From assembly GCA_947479535.1 (NCBI GenBank), contig CANJZQ010000017.1:1-45719 (forward strand): DNA of 45,719 nt, in the 5' to 3' direction. Made by a program: the position numbers and the translations under genes. The notes below the pieces were generated by a model that was not told the origin of the DNA, ran no database searches, and worked only from the letters and a program-made list of their open reading frames with translations. Shown here piece by piece: positions 25,942 to 36,100 of this stretch. Every line of letters begins with the position of its first letter. The stretch's first letter is position 1. Origin of the DNA: Oligoflexales bacterium (GTDB taxonomy: Bacteria > Bdellovibrionota_B > Oligoflexia > Oligoflexales > RGVZ01).

Positions 25942-28900
25942 CTTCTACCCCTTGCAGGTTCAGGCAACCAAACTCCGGTTCTCTGAGTGTTGCCCTTGTA
26001 ATGATAGCCGTGCCGCCCACCGTTCGAAATCTTCCCTGGCGTAGGCCAAATGAAAACAAAGCCTTCTCTGGTTGCACCAGCAATATCAACCCGACCATCA
26101 CCATCAAAATCCCCGGCCGCAGGGCTACCCAACATCCAGCCGCCGGTTCGTTTGGGAAACCCGGTTGCCTCCATCTGTTGGGCGTTTCCTTCACCACCCG
26201 GATGGCCTGCCACGTCAAAGCCATGGAGTTCGAACCCGGCGTCAGCGGCAATAACCTCCGCGCGCCCATCCCCGGTCACGTCCGCAAATATGGGAGAACC
26301 CATAATGGGAGTGTCTGTCAAAAATCTTGGAAACGACGGATTCATGATGCCAGTAATCCCAGACCAACTGCCCAGCAAGTAGTGGTAGAGAATGCGGCGC
26401 CCCCCCATTATCAGATTCATAAGGATCCTTCGGCCCGTACCTGGAGCAAATATATCGCCTGTCCCATCGCCATCTAGATCAGCAATTGCAGGCTGCCCAA
26501 AGCCAACGATCATCTCTTCCTCAGCTACGGCCGGACTTGACGAAGAAGGTGTCATGGCCAGCGACCTTTTTAATTTTCCATCGAGACCAAGCAAGTATGC
26601 TTTCCCGGCAAAACCATGACACACGATGTCAACGACCCCATCACCATCAACATCACCAATGGCTGGAGCGGTAGCAATCCCGGTGCCGATCAGAGGCAGT
26701 ATCTTGTTGCGAAGCAATGGAATCAGGGCAGGAAAGCCGGGCAAGATGACATTGCTGTCCAAAAGCCCCCTTCCACTGACAGCAAACAAAAATCCCGTGG
26801 TCTGGCTGTAGTGGGCCGTTCCGAAGACAATATCAAGCGCTCCATCGCCGTTGATATCGTATAGCGCCGGTGACGAAACAATCTTCGCCAATGCTCCCTG
26901 GTACGTTACCGGTACTGGAAACCCCGGCTGCATTGAACCATCAAAACGAAACACGTAAACAAAACCATCCAAACCGACCACGACAATCTCAGCGCGACCA
27001 TCGCGATCGATATCCGCAAGAACCGGCGCCGCCAGAACACCAAAGGAAGGGTCTGCCCCACGGTTCACACCTGAAAAATCTGCAAGCGGAATACTGGTCG
27101 GGAAACCTGGAAGAAACTTCCCGTTGCGATCGATCGCCGCCACGTGGCCTTCAATGGAGACCGCCACCAGAACTGGTTTTCCGGCTTGGATTTCTCCGGC
27201 AGCAAGGGCTGAAAAAATCCCACCTGGCCAGGCCGGCGCCAACCGGGAAAGCGGCATGGCAACAGGAAACCCTGGCCGTTCGCCCGAAATGTCGCCTGCG
27301 GAGGAAGGTACCGTTCCATCATTTGAATCCAGCAGATGAACAAGTCCGCCTCCATCGGCAAAAGCCAGTTCATCCCGTCCGTCGCCATCGATATCGTAAA
27401 ATAGTGGCGCACTTTCTACTGATGCATGGTTTGAATTCGGAGAGCGGAAAATTTGTACGGACGACCCAGGTTGGTCGAGGCGAAATATCGTCCGGCGCAC
27501 ACGACTGACCCTACCCGACAAATCGTCCACATCAAGAATCAGGGTCCATGCATCGCGGTAGCGGCTGTTTTCAAACGGTGAAGCCTTGATTTGGGCCAAA
27601 GAATTGAAGTCAAGGATGGCAATTTGATCTTCAAAATCACCAGTAAGGATTGGCGTTCGACCCACCTCAAATAACTCTGCACCTTCTTCTTCCACACCCT
27701 TTTGGATGCTTAAACTCAACTGAAGGCGTCCAGTTCGAGGAAGGGGTACTGATACCTTGACAGGAACGTTGGCGAGATCGGGTCCCCCGTCACGAGTGAC
27801 ATCAAACCACCCCGGAGAAATAATTCGTCCACCGGGAAACACCTCGTCCCGTTGAATCGCCTGCAGCAATGTTGCCGCATTCACCCGGCCGTTGCCTGTG
27901 GTCGAATCCCAGCCCTTTGTTGATGGCATGCGCCCAGAAGAAGCATCGGCATCTCCAAGATTGATGTCATCGGCGGTATGCCGCACTGTGGCAATGATTT
28001 CTGCAGAAGAATAATGCCGACCTGTTTGACTGGCGAAAGATTTAGCCAATGCAACAATACCCGCCAAACGTGCCGTTGCCTCCGACGAGCAGGACTTACC
28101 AGAAGCACTGACATCGAGCCGGGCTCCAAAGTTGCTGCAATTGTTGAACGCAAGATAGCTGGATGACTCCTGTGGAGTTTTATCGTCGTAACGCAATGCA
28201 TTGACATAGAGGACTTGATCGAGAACCGCTGGCTGATTGCTGTGAAAGCTGTTTTCATCGCCCGCAGTAGCCACCACGACAACATCATTTTTCCAGGCAT
28301 ATTCAACTGCAGCGTGAAGGGCTGGTGTCAGGTTGAACGGCCCCAAAGCGGCTTGCACCACCGAAAATCCGTTATCCACCGCATAGCGTAAAGCAGCGGC
28401 TATGTTGTTGCTGTCGGCCATGAAACTATCGTTGACACGAAGAAAGGCAACGGAACAGTTGCCACAAACACCAGCCGACTCAATGCCGTTGTTCACGGCA
28501 CCAGCAGACATGTTGCCTTCCATGGTTCCATGACCGAATTCCGTCCGGTCCGCTGGATTTTTGTCATTCTCAAGAAAATCCCAACCGGAAATGTCATCCA
28601 CGAATCCATTCCCATCGGAGTCAATTCCGTCGGAGAACGTGTTCATCAAATCCTCTGGCGTCAAATAACCTTTGCGCGCCAGCACCGCCAACCTTGGGTC
28701 GGCGATCCAGTCCAGAGGCGAAATGCGGCCGTCTCCATTGGCGTCGTGAATGTTCGCACCCGACGGAAGTGGCAACTCCCCCGCATTGAGCGCGTACCGT
28801 TCGCGCAGGTCCGGTGAATCCCAAAGTATTCCTGAATCAAGCACAGCGATTTTGGTCGCTGGCGTTCCGGTGTGAATTTGCCAGGCACGGTCGACATGCA

Positions 28901-29153
28901 TGCCGGACCCAAGGAGCGCTTGCTCGTCTGGAACCTGAGTGATCTGATCGTAGGGGATGTGGGAAAAATACTGCCATGTGTTCGCGTATTCTGGATCGTT
29001 GGGGCGCCGCATCCAGGGATCACTGCCTGGTTCACCAGGAAACCGGGCCGCCGGGCCCAAGGCAGTCAACAACACCATCGCAACCGGGGACAAAGACAAG
29101 GACCACGACAGGGGCATGACAGGCCAACGCTTCTGGAAATTAAGCACGGACAA
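25938..29153 (-). CDS. Secreted subtilisin-family (S8) serine protease with FG-GAP repeats
   Basis: This 1071-residue exported protein has a signal peptide in about residues 13-36 and an S8 domain in residues 85-420. The triad is Asp106 (IAVLDSGI), His208 (FGHGTMEGN) and Ser357 (SCSSEATARLAG). The usual oxyanion Asn is Asp299 (ATAGDENS). The C-terminal half, from about residue 580, carries seven FG-GAP/VCBS units such as DIDGDGRDELAF, DIDRDGRAEIVVVG and DFDGDGRVDIAGA, which should bind Ca2+ and form a beta-propeller. The best-supported start is the TTG at 29153 or the GTG at 29147, both just after AGGGGG; the ATG at 29117 is also possible. The stop codon overlaps the start of the TULIP-like gene. 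Confidence 0.93.
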   Translation of the reverse strand: MSVLNFQKRWPVMPLSWSLSLSPVAMVLLTALGPAARFPGEPGSDPWMRRPNDPEYANTWQYFSHIPYDQITQVPDEQALLGSGMHVDRAWQIHTGTPATKIAVLDSGILWDSPDLRERYALNAGELPLPSGANIHDANGDGRISPLDWIADPRLAVLARKGYLTPEDLMNTFSDGIDSDGNGFVDDISGWDFLENDKNPADRTEFGHGTMEGNMSAGAVNNGIESAGVCGNCSVAFLRVNDSFMADSNNIAAALRYAVDNGFSVVQAALGPFNLTPALHAAVEYAWKNDVVVVATAGDENSFHSNQPAVLDQVLYVNALRYDDKTPQESSSYLAFNNCSNFGARLDVSASGKSCSSEATARLAGIVALAKSFASQTGRHYSSAEIIATVRHTADDINLGDADASSGRMPSTKGWDSTTGNGRVNAATLLQAIQRDEVFPGGRIISPGWFDVTRDGGPDLANVPVKVSVPLPRTGRLQLSLSIQKGVEEEGAELFEVGRTPILTGDFEDQIAILDFNSLAQIKASPFENSRYRDAWTLILDVDDLSGRVSRVRRTIFRLDQPGSSVQIFRSPNSNHASVESAPLFYDIDGDGRDELAFADGGGLVHLLDSNDGTVPSSAGDISGERPGFPVAMPLSRLAPAWPGGIFSALAAGEIQAGKPVLVAVSIEGHVAAIDRNGKFLPGFPTSIPLADFSGVNRGADPSFGVLAAPVLADIDRDGRAEIVVVGLDGFVYVFRFDGSMQPGFPVPVTYQGALAKIVSSPALYDINGDGALDIVFGTAHYSQTTGFLFAVSGRGLLDSNVILPGFPALIPLLRNKILPLIGTGIATAPAIGDVDGDGVVDIVCHGFAGKAYLLGLDGKLKRSLAMTPSSSSPAVAEEEMIVGFGQPAIADLDGDGTGDIFAPGTGRRILMNLIMGGRRILYHYLLGSWSGITGIMNPSFPRFLTDTPIMGSPIFADVTGDGRAEVIAADAGFELHGFDVAGHPGGEGNAQQMEATGFPKRTGGWMLGSPAAGDFDGDGRVDIAGATREGFVFIWPTPGKISNGGRHGYHYKGNTQRTGVWLPEPARGRR

Positions 29154-29288
29154 TCAACCCCCTGAAAATGATTTGCTGCCTGATGGTGCTACCGGAACTT
29201 ACCTGATCCGAACCCATTCACACAAGCGTACGCAATCTTCTTGCCAGCAACATTCGCAAACAGGGACAATGCAGACAAAGGATATTTG

Positions 29289-30983
29289 ATGTCACTACAT
29301 AAAACGCCTTCCACCGAAAAGTTATCGAGCGCAGACTCCACTGCCCGCTCAAGTGCGCTCTTCACCGCGGGTACAATCTTAAGCCGTGTATCAGGTGTCC
29401 TGCGGGAGTCGGTGGTCGGGGCTGTTTTTGGCGCCGGCACCGCCATGGACGCGTTTGTGGTCGCCTACCGGATCCCAAACTTGTTGCGCGAACTCATTGC
29501 CGAAGGCGCCCTTGGCAGCTCGTTTACACAGGTGTACACGGCGACAGCAGAACGCGACGAGGCCGCTGCCCGCAGAGTTCTGCACGATGCCCTGAAAATC
29601 GTCATGTGGCTTGGCCTTGCAATTGTTGTCGCAGGCATCGCTTGTGCGCCTTGGCTGGTTGCGCTCATGAGTCGCCGGGGAACTGCTCCGGACAGCCTGC
29701 TGTTTAATTCCATAGCAGTCCGTCAGACCCAGATCCTTTTTCCAACCATCGCCATTTTTGCCCTGACTTCAATCATCACCGGCGCACTTCACAAAAAGGG
29801 ACGCTTCTTTCTCTCAGCAGTTTCGCCGGCTGCATTCAATCTGGCGAACATTTCAGGAGCATTGCTGCTCACGCCTTTGCTAGCTGCTGCGGCAAGTCCA
29901 GAAATGGCTGCTTGGCTGGGTGACGCTGGAATCACTGGACTCAGCATTGGGGTCCTCATCGGTGCAGCCCTGCAGATGTGGTTTGCATCCCTCGGACTGA
30001 AAGGAGAGAGAATTTCCGCAAAAGCAGATGCAAGGGCGAGTCAGCACCAACGTATCCTTCCCTGGACGCCTGAAATCCGAAAGATTGCTGTCATGATGAT
30101 GCCCATGGTGATCGCGGCAAGCGCCGGACAGGTCAACGTGATTGTAAATACGAACTTTGCGACATCGCTAGAGCCAGGGGCTGTGACTTGGCTAAATTTT
30201 GCCTTTCGATTTTTACAGCTTCCCATCGGGATGTTTGGGGTCGCAATCAGCGCCGCTGTGCTCCCCGCACTGACGCGAGCCATCGCGCGCGCCGGGCGCA
30301 AGGTGGACGCAACGGCTTCGATGGAAATTACAAATGCCCTTGAGCTCGTGACCTGGCTTCTTGTCCCTTCATTTGCATTTCTTTATGTGGCTGCTTCCGA
30401 CGTCATCACGCTTTTCTATGAGGCTGGAAGATTCACTGCGAGAGACACAGCCGCGACAGCAATTGCACTGCAGGCCTATAGCTTTGGTTTGGTGAGTTAC
30501 GGTTTACTGAAAGTATTGAATTCTTATTATTATGCGACCGAGCGGACGCGTTACGCAATGTGGGTTGGGATTGCATCCATCGGAATGAACTATTTTGCCA
30601 ACGAACTTCTGGTGACAAAATTCGGTCATCGAGGCTTGGCTTTGACGACCTCCGCAACCCTCACAGGCAATGCCATCCTGCTCATGGTCGGAATGACCCG
30701 GGATAAAGTCTCGGTGAACTGGCCGGAAACCTTCCGTTCGATTGGACTTCTGATATTTGCGACAGTCTGTGCTGTTTTGATTCAGCGCGAATTGAATCTA
30801 AATATCAGCCATGTTGTTGGCAAAAAAACTTCTGCACTTCTTTCCATCCTTGCTCATGCATCGATCGTTGGTGCGCTTTTTGCTACTGCCGTCATGGTCC
30901 GGATGCGCATGGGGCCACGCCAATTTCTGAACGCAGCTCTCGGGTTCAGAAATCGCCGGGGTCTCCGCGAGAAATCACATTAA
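29289..30983 (+). CDS. murJ: Lipid II flippase MurJ
   Basis: This is an inner-membrane flippase of 564 residues that moves lipid II outward for peptidoglycan synthesis. About 14 hydrophobic segments are visible. The N-terminal landmarks are SRVSGVLRESVVGAVFGAG, AMDAFVVAYRIPNLLRELIA and EGALGSSFTQVY, with the Arg residues needed for flipping. I chose the ATG at 29289 because AAAGGA precedes it; the frame also opens at a TTG at 29241. It is divergent from the protease gene and followed, after 93 bases, by the second four-cysteine gene. Confidence 0.96.
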   Translation: MSLHKTPSTEKLSSADSTARSSALFTAGTILSRVSGVLRESVVGAVFGAGTAMDAFVVAYRIPNLLRELIAEGALGSSFTQVYTATAERDEAAARRVLHDALKIVMWLGLAIVVAGIACAPWLVALMSRRGTAPDSLLFNSIAVRQTQILFPTIAIFALTSIITGALHKKGRFFLSAVSPAAFNLANISGALLLTPLLAAAASPEMAAWLGDAGITGLSIGVLIGAALQMWFASLGLKGERISAKADARASQHQRILPWTPEIRKIAVMMMPMVIAASAGQVNVIVNTNFATSLEPGAVTWLNFAFRFLQLPIGMFGVAISAAVLPALTRAIARAGRKVDATASMEITNALELVTWLLVPSFAFLYVAASDVITLFYEAGRFTARDTAATAIALQAYSFGLVSYGLLKVLNSYYYATERTRYAMWVGIASIGMNYFANELLVTKFGHRGLALTTSATLTGNAILLMVGMTRDKVSVNWPETFRSIGLLIFATVCAVLIQRELNLNISHVVGKKTSALLSILAHASIVGALFATAVMVRMRMGPRQFLNAALGFRNRRGLREKSH

Positions 30984-31076
30984 CAATCGGACCAACGATT
31001 CTAATCGGTCTCTCACCTGACAAGCGGGAAGCTAACTGTGTCGTGGTAGTGGGAAGAATTTAATCAAGGAGCCAAT

Positions 31077-31829
31077 ATGAGAAACACAAGCATCATGTCT
31101 TTCCTGGCCGCCGGAGCCTTTGCGTTCTCGGGCCTTGCTTCGAACTCGATCGCCCTCGCAACGAGCTCCTCCGACCCAGACGAAGTCAGAAACATCAAGA
31201 TCACCAGGATTTTCACCCCCAAGAGCCTCGACAGCAACGACAGCTCAGTGGTCATTTTGGATGGCTATCTCCCAGACGGATGCTACCGGCTCACGCAGCC
31301 GGAAGTGCACGTCAGCGACGAATACAAAACGATCAGCATTCAGGCCCGGGCTAATTATTTCAACGTCCCGTGCATCGAAGCCCTCGTTCCATACACCCAG
31401 GAAGTCGAGCTTGGAATGTTGCCAGGTGGCAATTACAGGATCCAAAATGGCGATGGGCACCAAATCGGGTCCTTATCGGTGAAAAAAGCACAGTCGAAGT
31501 ATCCGGATGATTTCCTGTATGCTCCCGTGGAAGACCTGATCCTTGATCAAAAAGAAACGGCCACTGATCAGCATATTGCCACTCTGCGCGGCCGCTTCAC
31601 CAACAGCTGCATGTACATTGAACATGTCGATACAAAATATTTTCCGGACACGGTTGAGATCCTCCCGGTAATGGCAATGCGCAAAGGCAACTGCGCCGAT
31701 ATCGAGATCCCGTTCAGCCTTGATGTTGAACTCGATGCAAGCCGGCTGACCCGCGGAAGAATGCTCGTGCATACCCGGAGCCTCAATGGCCGCTCAGTGA
31801 GTTCGATCTTGAACGTTTCCGAAAATTAA
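31077..31829 (+). CDS. Secreted four-cysteine protein of unknown family (paralogue 2)
   Basis: This 250-residue protein starts at an ATG with AAGGAG eight bases upstream. A Sec signal peptide is followed by a likely cut near ALAT. The four Cys contexts LDGYLPDGCYRL, VPCIEALVPY, TNSCMYIE and KGNCADIEI, and the closing LVHTRSLNGRSVSSIL, match the protein at 14417-15163. YPDDFLYAPVEDL matches PDDFLYAPVDSV there. A Ser/Asp-rich stretch follows the signal peptide. I do not recognise the family; two disulfides are expected in the periplasm or outside the cell. It is convergent with the proline dehydrogenase gene, 21 bases apart. Confidence 0.88.
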   Translation: MRNTSIMSFLAAGAFAFSGLASNSIALATSSSDPDEVRNIKITRIFTPKSLDSNDSSVVILDGYLPDGCYRLTQPEVHVSDEYKTISIQARANYFNVPCIEALVPYTQEVELGMLPGGNYRIQNGDGHQIGSLSVKKAQSKYPDDFLYAPVEDLILDQKETATDQHIATLRGRFTNSCMYIEHVDTKYFPDTVEILPVMAMRKGNCADIEIPFSLDVELDASRLTRGRMLVHTRSLNGRSVSSILNVSEN

Positions 31830-31850
31830 AGGCAGGGCCTCGTCAAGGCA

Positions 31851-33071
31851 CTAACTCCGGCGCCCAGCAAGACCGCGGCGCCGGATTTCTTTCGTCAATA
31901 ACAAAAGTTCGCGCCCCGCCTGCCCTGATACTGAAGTGTTTTCCTCAGCCCGGCGAAACAAGTAGGGCAAGGTCGCCCTGACGGGTCCGTAAGGAACATA
32001 CTTGGCAACATTGAAACCAGCGGCAGCGAGGTTGAAGGACAAGTGGTCGCTCATACCGAGCAATTGCGAAAACCAGATCCGCAAATCATCACGGGCAATG
32101 CCCCGACGGGCCATGCCATCTGCGATCGCGAGACAAGAAGCCTCGTTGTGGGTCCCGGCACAGAAGGACACAACATCAAGATGATCAAGGCACCAGGCGG
32201 CGGCTTGATCAAATTGAGCGTCGGTGGCCGATTTTTCGGGCTGAATGGGAGACGGTAAACCGGCCTTTAATGCACGGGCCCGTTCTTTTTCCATATAAGC
32301 TCCGCGCACCAGCTTAAAGCCAATATTGAAGCCACCGTCACGGGCGCGCTTAAGTTGCTCGTCCATCACTTGAATCCGGCCAGTCCGGTAGAGCTGAACC
32401 GTGTTGTAAACAATCGTTTTTCCCTCCCGGTTGAACTTGGCCATCATTTCTTCCGCCATGCAGTCGATGGCGCCTTGAATCCAAGTTTCTTCCGCATCAA
32501 TAAAAATCCGGACCTTGCGGTCGGAAGCAAGCTGACAAATTTTCTGCACGCGCTCGTGGACCCGGGCATAATCCGCCTTCAACCGCGGAGGCACTGGCTG
32601 TCCATCAGCGACTCCCGAAGATGCGACTTCCAAAACCCGGTGGCTACCCAAAGCAGAAACCTTGAATACCGTAAATGGGACATTCTTTCCGGCAGCAGCG
32701 GCCTCCCCAGCGGCGTCAACCGTTCGCATCACTTCCTTGGCTGCGGCCTCGAACTCACGTTCAGTGCGCCCACCCTCGACGGAATAGTCAAGGATCGTCC
32801 CAACATTGAACCGACCAAGGCGATCCACCATTGGACGAGAATCCTCGATCGACTCTCCACCACAAAAATGCTTGAAAACCGTGTGTTTGACGATCCCCGA
32901 AACGGGCAAATGCCAGCGCATTGCCGTCGTCAAAATGCGGGGGCCGATCTTGACCAGCCCCCGAAATCCGATCATCCGGAAGAGCGTATATGCCCGCAGG
33001 AGCTCGGCATCCGACAGGGAACGGAAGGCTATTTCTGTGTTATCGAAGGATAGTGAGGGATTTTGTGCCAT
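31851..33071 (-). CDS. Proline dehydrogenase (single-domain, FAD-dependent)
   Basis: This 406-residue enzyme oxidises proline to pyrroline-5-carboxylate and delivers electrons to quinone. The PRODH barrel shows TVFKVSALGSHRVLEV, IFIDAEETWIQGAID and NTVQLYRTGRIQVM. The key substrate and FAD segments GFKLVRGAYMEKERARA and YVPYGPVRATLPYLFRRAEE contain the Arg pair that holds the proline carboxylate. It is the stand-alone form, without the P5C dehydrogenase domain of PutA, and no such gene is nearby. The frame opens at 33167, but the ATG at 33071 (AGGG upstream) avoids overlap with icmF and gives the expected N-terminus. It is divergent from icmF. Confidence 0.93.
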   Translation of the reverse strand: MAQNPSLSFDNTEIAFRSLSDAELLRAYTLFRMIGFRGLVKIGPRILTTAMRWHLPVSGIVKHTVFKHFCGGESIEDSRPMVDRLGRFNVGTILDYSVEGGRTEREFEAAAKEVMRTVDAAGEAAAAGKNVPFTVFKVSALGSHRVLEVASSGVADGQPVPPRLKADYARVHERVQKICQLASDRKVRIFIDAEETWIQGAIDCMAEEMMAKFNREGKTIVYNTVQLYRTGRIQVMDEQLKRARDGGFNIGFKLVRGAYMEKERARALKAGLPSPIQPEKSATDAQFDQAAAWCLDHLDVVSFCAGTHNEASCLAIADGMARRGIARDDLRIWFSQLLGMSDHLSFNLAAAGFNVAKYVPYGPVRATLPYLFRRAEENTSVSGQAGRELLLLTKEIRRRGLAGRRS

Positions 33072-33084
33072 AAGCCCTGAAGTT

Positions 33085-33110
33085 TTGTTAATAATACGGC
33101 TCGCTATAAT
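33085..33110 (+). promoter_or_regulatory. Putative promoter of icmF
   Basis: A perfect TATAAT (33105-33110) lies 14 bases after TTGTTA (33085-33090). Transcription should begin near 33117, only a few bases before the ATGs at 33120 and 33129. The mRNA would be leaderless or nearly so. The spacing is shorter than the ideal 17. Confidence 0.5.
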
Positions 33111-33119
33111 GATACGAAG

Positions 33120-36100
33120 ATGGGTCCAATGCAAACAAGTTCCCTGCAATCCTATACCCCGCGGCATAAGTTACGCTTCATCACCGCCACTGCCTTGTTT
33201 GACGGTCATGACGCAAGCATCAATATCATGCGTCGACTGCTCCAGGCCCGTGGCGCTGAAGTCATCCACCTTGGCCACAACCGTTCTGCGGCTGAAGTCG
33301 CAGAAGCCGCCATTCAGGAAGATGCCCATGCCATCGCCCTTTCCAGTTACCAGGGCGGGCACATGGAATTCTTCAAATACGTCAGGCAGTTACTGGATGC
33401 AGGTGGCGGACGCGACATCAAGATCTTTGGCGGTGGGGGCGGGGTTATCACCCTCAAGGAAATCGCTGAACTCGAAGCTGCCGGGGTCACCAAAATATAC
33501 AGCCCCGAAGATGGCTCCAAGCTCGGGCTCGACGGGATTATCGGCCACATGCTCCAATTGGCCGACCGGGAAATCACCTCTTGGCCCGGACAAGATGCCA
33601 ACCCCGTCAACCAACTCGCCCGGGCCTTGACCCTGCTTGAAAGCGGCAAGGTCTCCCATGAGGACGCTGTCAGCCACCTTTTGAAAGCGCATGGTCCGAC
33701 CGAACACAAAAAACCAGACCAGCCGCCCCCTGTCCTCGGGATCACTGGCACGGGGGGCGCAGGCAAAAGCTCCCTGACTGATGAATTGCTGCTCCGTTTA
33801 CTTTGGGACAATCCCGATGCACGCATCGGATTGATCTGCATTGACCCATCGAAGAAAAAAACTGGCGGGGCCTTGCTTGGTGACCGGATTCGTTTTAATT
33901 CGGCGAGCGATCAAAGGATCTTCCTGCGTAGTTTTGCCACCCGCGGATCCGGCAAGGAAATCGCCGCTGTCACGCGCGATGCCATCGCCCTTTTGAAAAC
34001 CCAGTCATTCGACTTGATCATCGTTGAGACCAGCGGGATTGGCCAAGGTGACACTGGAATTTTGGATGTTTCGGACTTGACCCTTTATGTCATGACCGCT
34101 GAATACGGGGCCGCGACCCAGCTCGAAAAAATCGACATGCTGGACTTTGCCGACTTCATCGCAATCAACAAATTTGAGCGCGCACAGTCCCTCGACGCAA
34201 TCCGGGATGTCCGGACCAACTTACGCCGCTCGCGGTTTAAAGGTGTGCGACTGGCAGACCAGGACTTTCCAGTTTTTGGAACCATCGCAAGTCGATTCAA
34301 TGATGATGGCACAAACGGGCTTTACAAGGCACTGGTAGCCAAGATCAACGAAAAAGCCGGTAGAAAATTGGAGGCAGCCCAATTTCGTTCCTCCGACCAA
34401 CGGCCCGTCGCCATCGAATCAACCCGCCGGGAGAGCTTAATTCCTGCAGGCCGCTCGACTTATCTCGCAGACATCGCGCGCACCGTACGCGAATATCATG
34501 CCGCAAACCAAAGCCTTGTCCAGATCACACGCGACGCTGAGGCATTGGACCGCGCAGCCGCCCTATTGAGGGACAAAAAAGAAGAGGCCACAGCGGCCAA
34601 ACTGGAAGCCAGCGCCAAGGCATTATGGGAAAAAATCCCGCCAAAAATCCTGGCTCAGCTTGACGCCTGGGACGACACCCGCAGCAACTATGCCAGCGAT
34701 TTCTTCACGTATCAGGTTCGCGGAAAAGACGTCAAAGTCCAAGCCAGCTTTGAAACCCTTTCGCATCAACACTTACCGAAGGTCGCACTGCCTGCCTTCA
34801 CCACCAAAGCCGATGTCGTTCGATTTTTGACCTGCGAAAATGTCCCCGGCAGCTTTCCATTCACCGGCGGCGTCTTTCCCTTTCGCAGGACTGGCGAGGA
34901 CCCCCAGCGGCAATTTGCCGGCGAAGGCGGACCGAAAAGGACCAACGAAAGATTTCATTATCTGTCGAAGAATGCTGATGCAAAACGTTTGTCGACCGCC
35001 TTTGACAGCGTCACTTTATACGGCAGTGATCCGGCAAAGCGTCCTGACATCTATGGCAAGGTGGGCGAATCGGGCGTATCAATCGCAACACTTGAAGACA
35101 TGAAGGTCCTCTACAACGGTTTTGACCTGTGCGCCCCCAACACCAGTGTCAGTATGACGATCAATGGCCCAGCGCCGATCATTCTGGCGATGTATATGAA
35201 CACGGCCATCGATCAACAGATCGACCGGCATGTCGCCGAACACGGCAAGATCCCAGATCCCGAGACCCACAACAGAATCATCGAGAAAACCATACAAATG
35301 GTTCGCGGCACGGTCCAAGCGGATATCCTCAAGGAGGATCAAGCGCAAAACACCTGCATTTTCTCAACAGAATTTGCCCTCAAGATGATGGGGGACATCC
35401 AGCAGTTCTTCATCGAGAAAAAAATCAGAAACTATTACAGCGTTTCCATTTCTGGATATCACATTGCTGAAGCTGGCGCGAATCCGGTGACCCAGATCGC
35501 ACTGACCTTGGCCAATGGCTTTACCTATGTTGAATATTATTTGACGCGCGGCATGAAAATTGATGATTTTGCGCCAAACCTGTCCTTCTTCTTCAGCAAC
35601 GGAATCGACCCTGAATACGGTGTTCTCGGGCGTGTCGCACGGCGGATCTGGGCCATCGCCATGCGAGACCGTTACGGTGCCAGTGAACGCAGCCAGATGC
35701 TCAAGTATCACATTCAAACTTCAGGCCGCTCGCTGCACGCCATGGAAATTGACTTCAACGATATCCGAACAACGCTGCAGGCGCTGATGGCGCTTTATGA
35801 CAACTGCAATTCACTACACACCAATGCTTACGATGAAGCGATCACGACGCCGACGGAAGAAAGCGTTCGTCGCGCCATGGCAATTCAGTTGATCATCAAC
35901 AAGGAATTTGGCCTGAACCACTGCGAAAACATCAACCAGGGCTCGTTCTTCCTGGAACTCCTGACGGACCGCGTCGAAGAGGCTGTCCTGCAAGAGTTTG
36001 AGCGCATATCATCCCGGGGCGGTGTTCTGGGCGCGATGGAAACCCAGTACCAACGCAACAAGATTCAGGAAGAAAGCCTTTATTATGAGGGCAAGAAACA

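Noticed and set aside
25980..27400. Periodic similar segments within the protease gene
   Set aside because: These are protein-level FG-GAP units with varied DNA, not a CRISPR array or a DNA repeat element.
26870..27508. 212-codon open frame on the plus strand opposite the FG-GAP protease
   Set aside because: Antisense shadow; Pro-, Arg- and His-rich with no domain.
29241..29288. 16-codon upstream extension of murJ starting with TTG
   Set aside because: The ATG at 29289 has AAAGGA at a proper distance and gives the usual MurJ N-terminus.
32355..33053. 232-codon open frame on the plus strand opposite proline dehydrogenase
   Set aside because: Antisense to an enzyme with intact motifs; composition is not protein-like.
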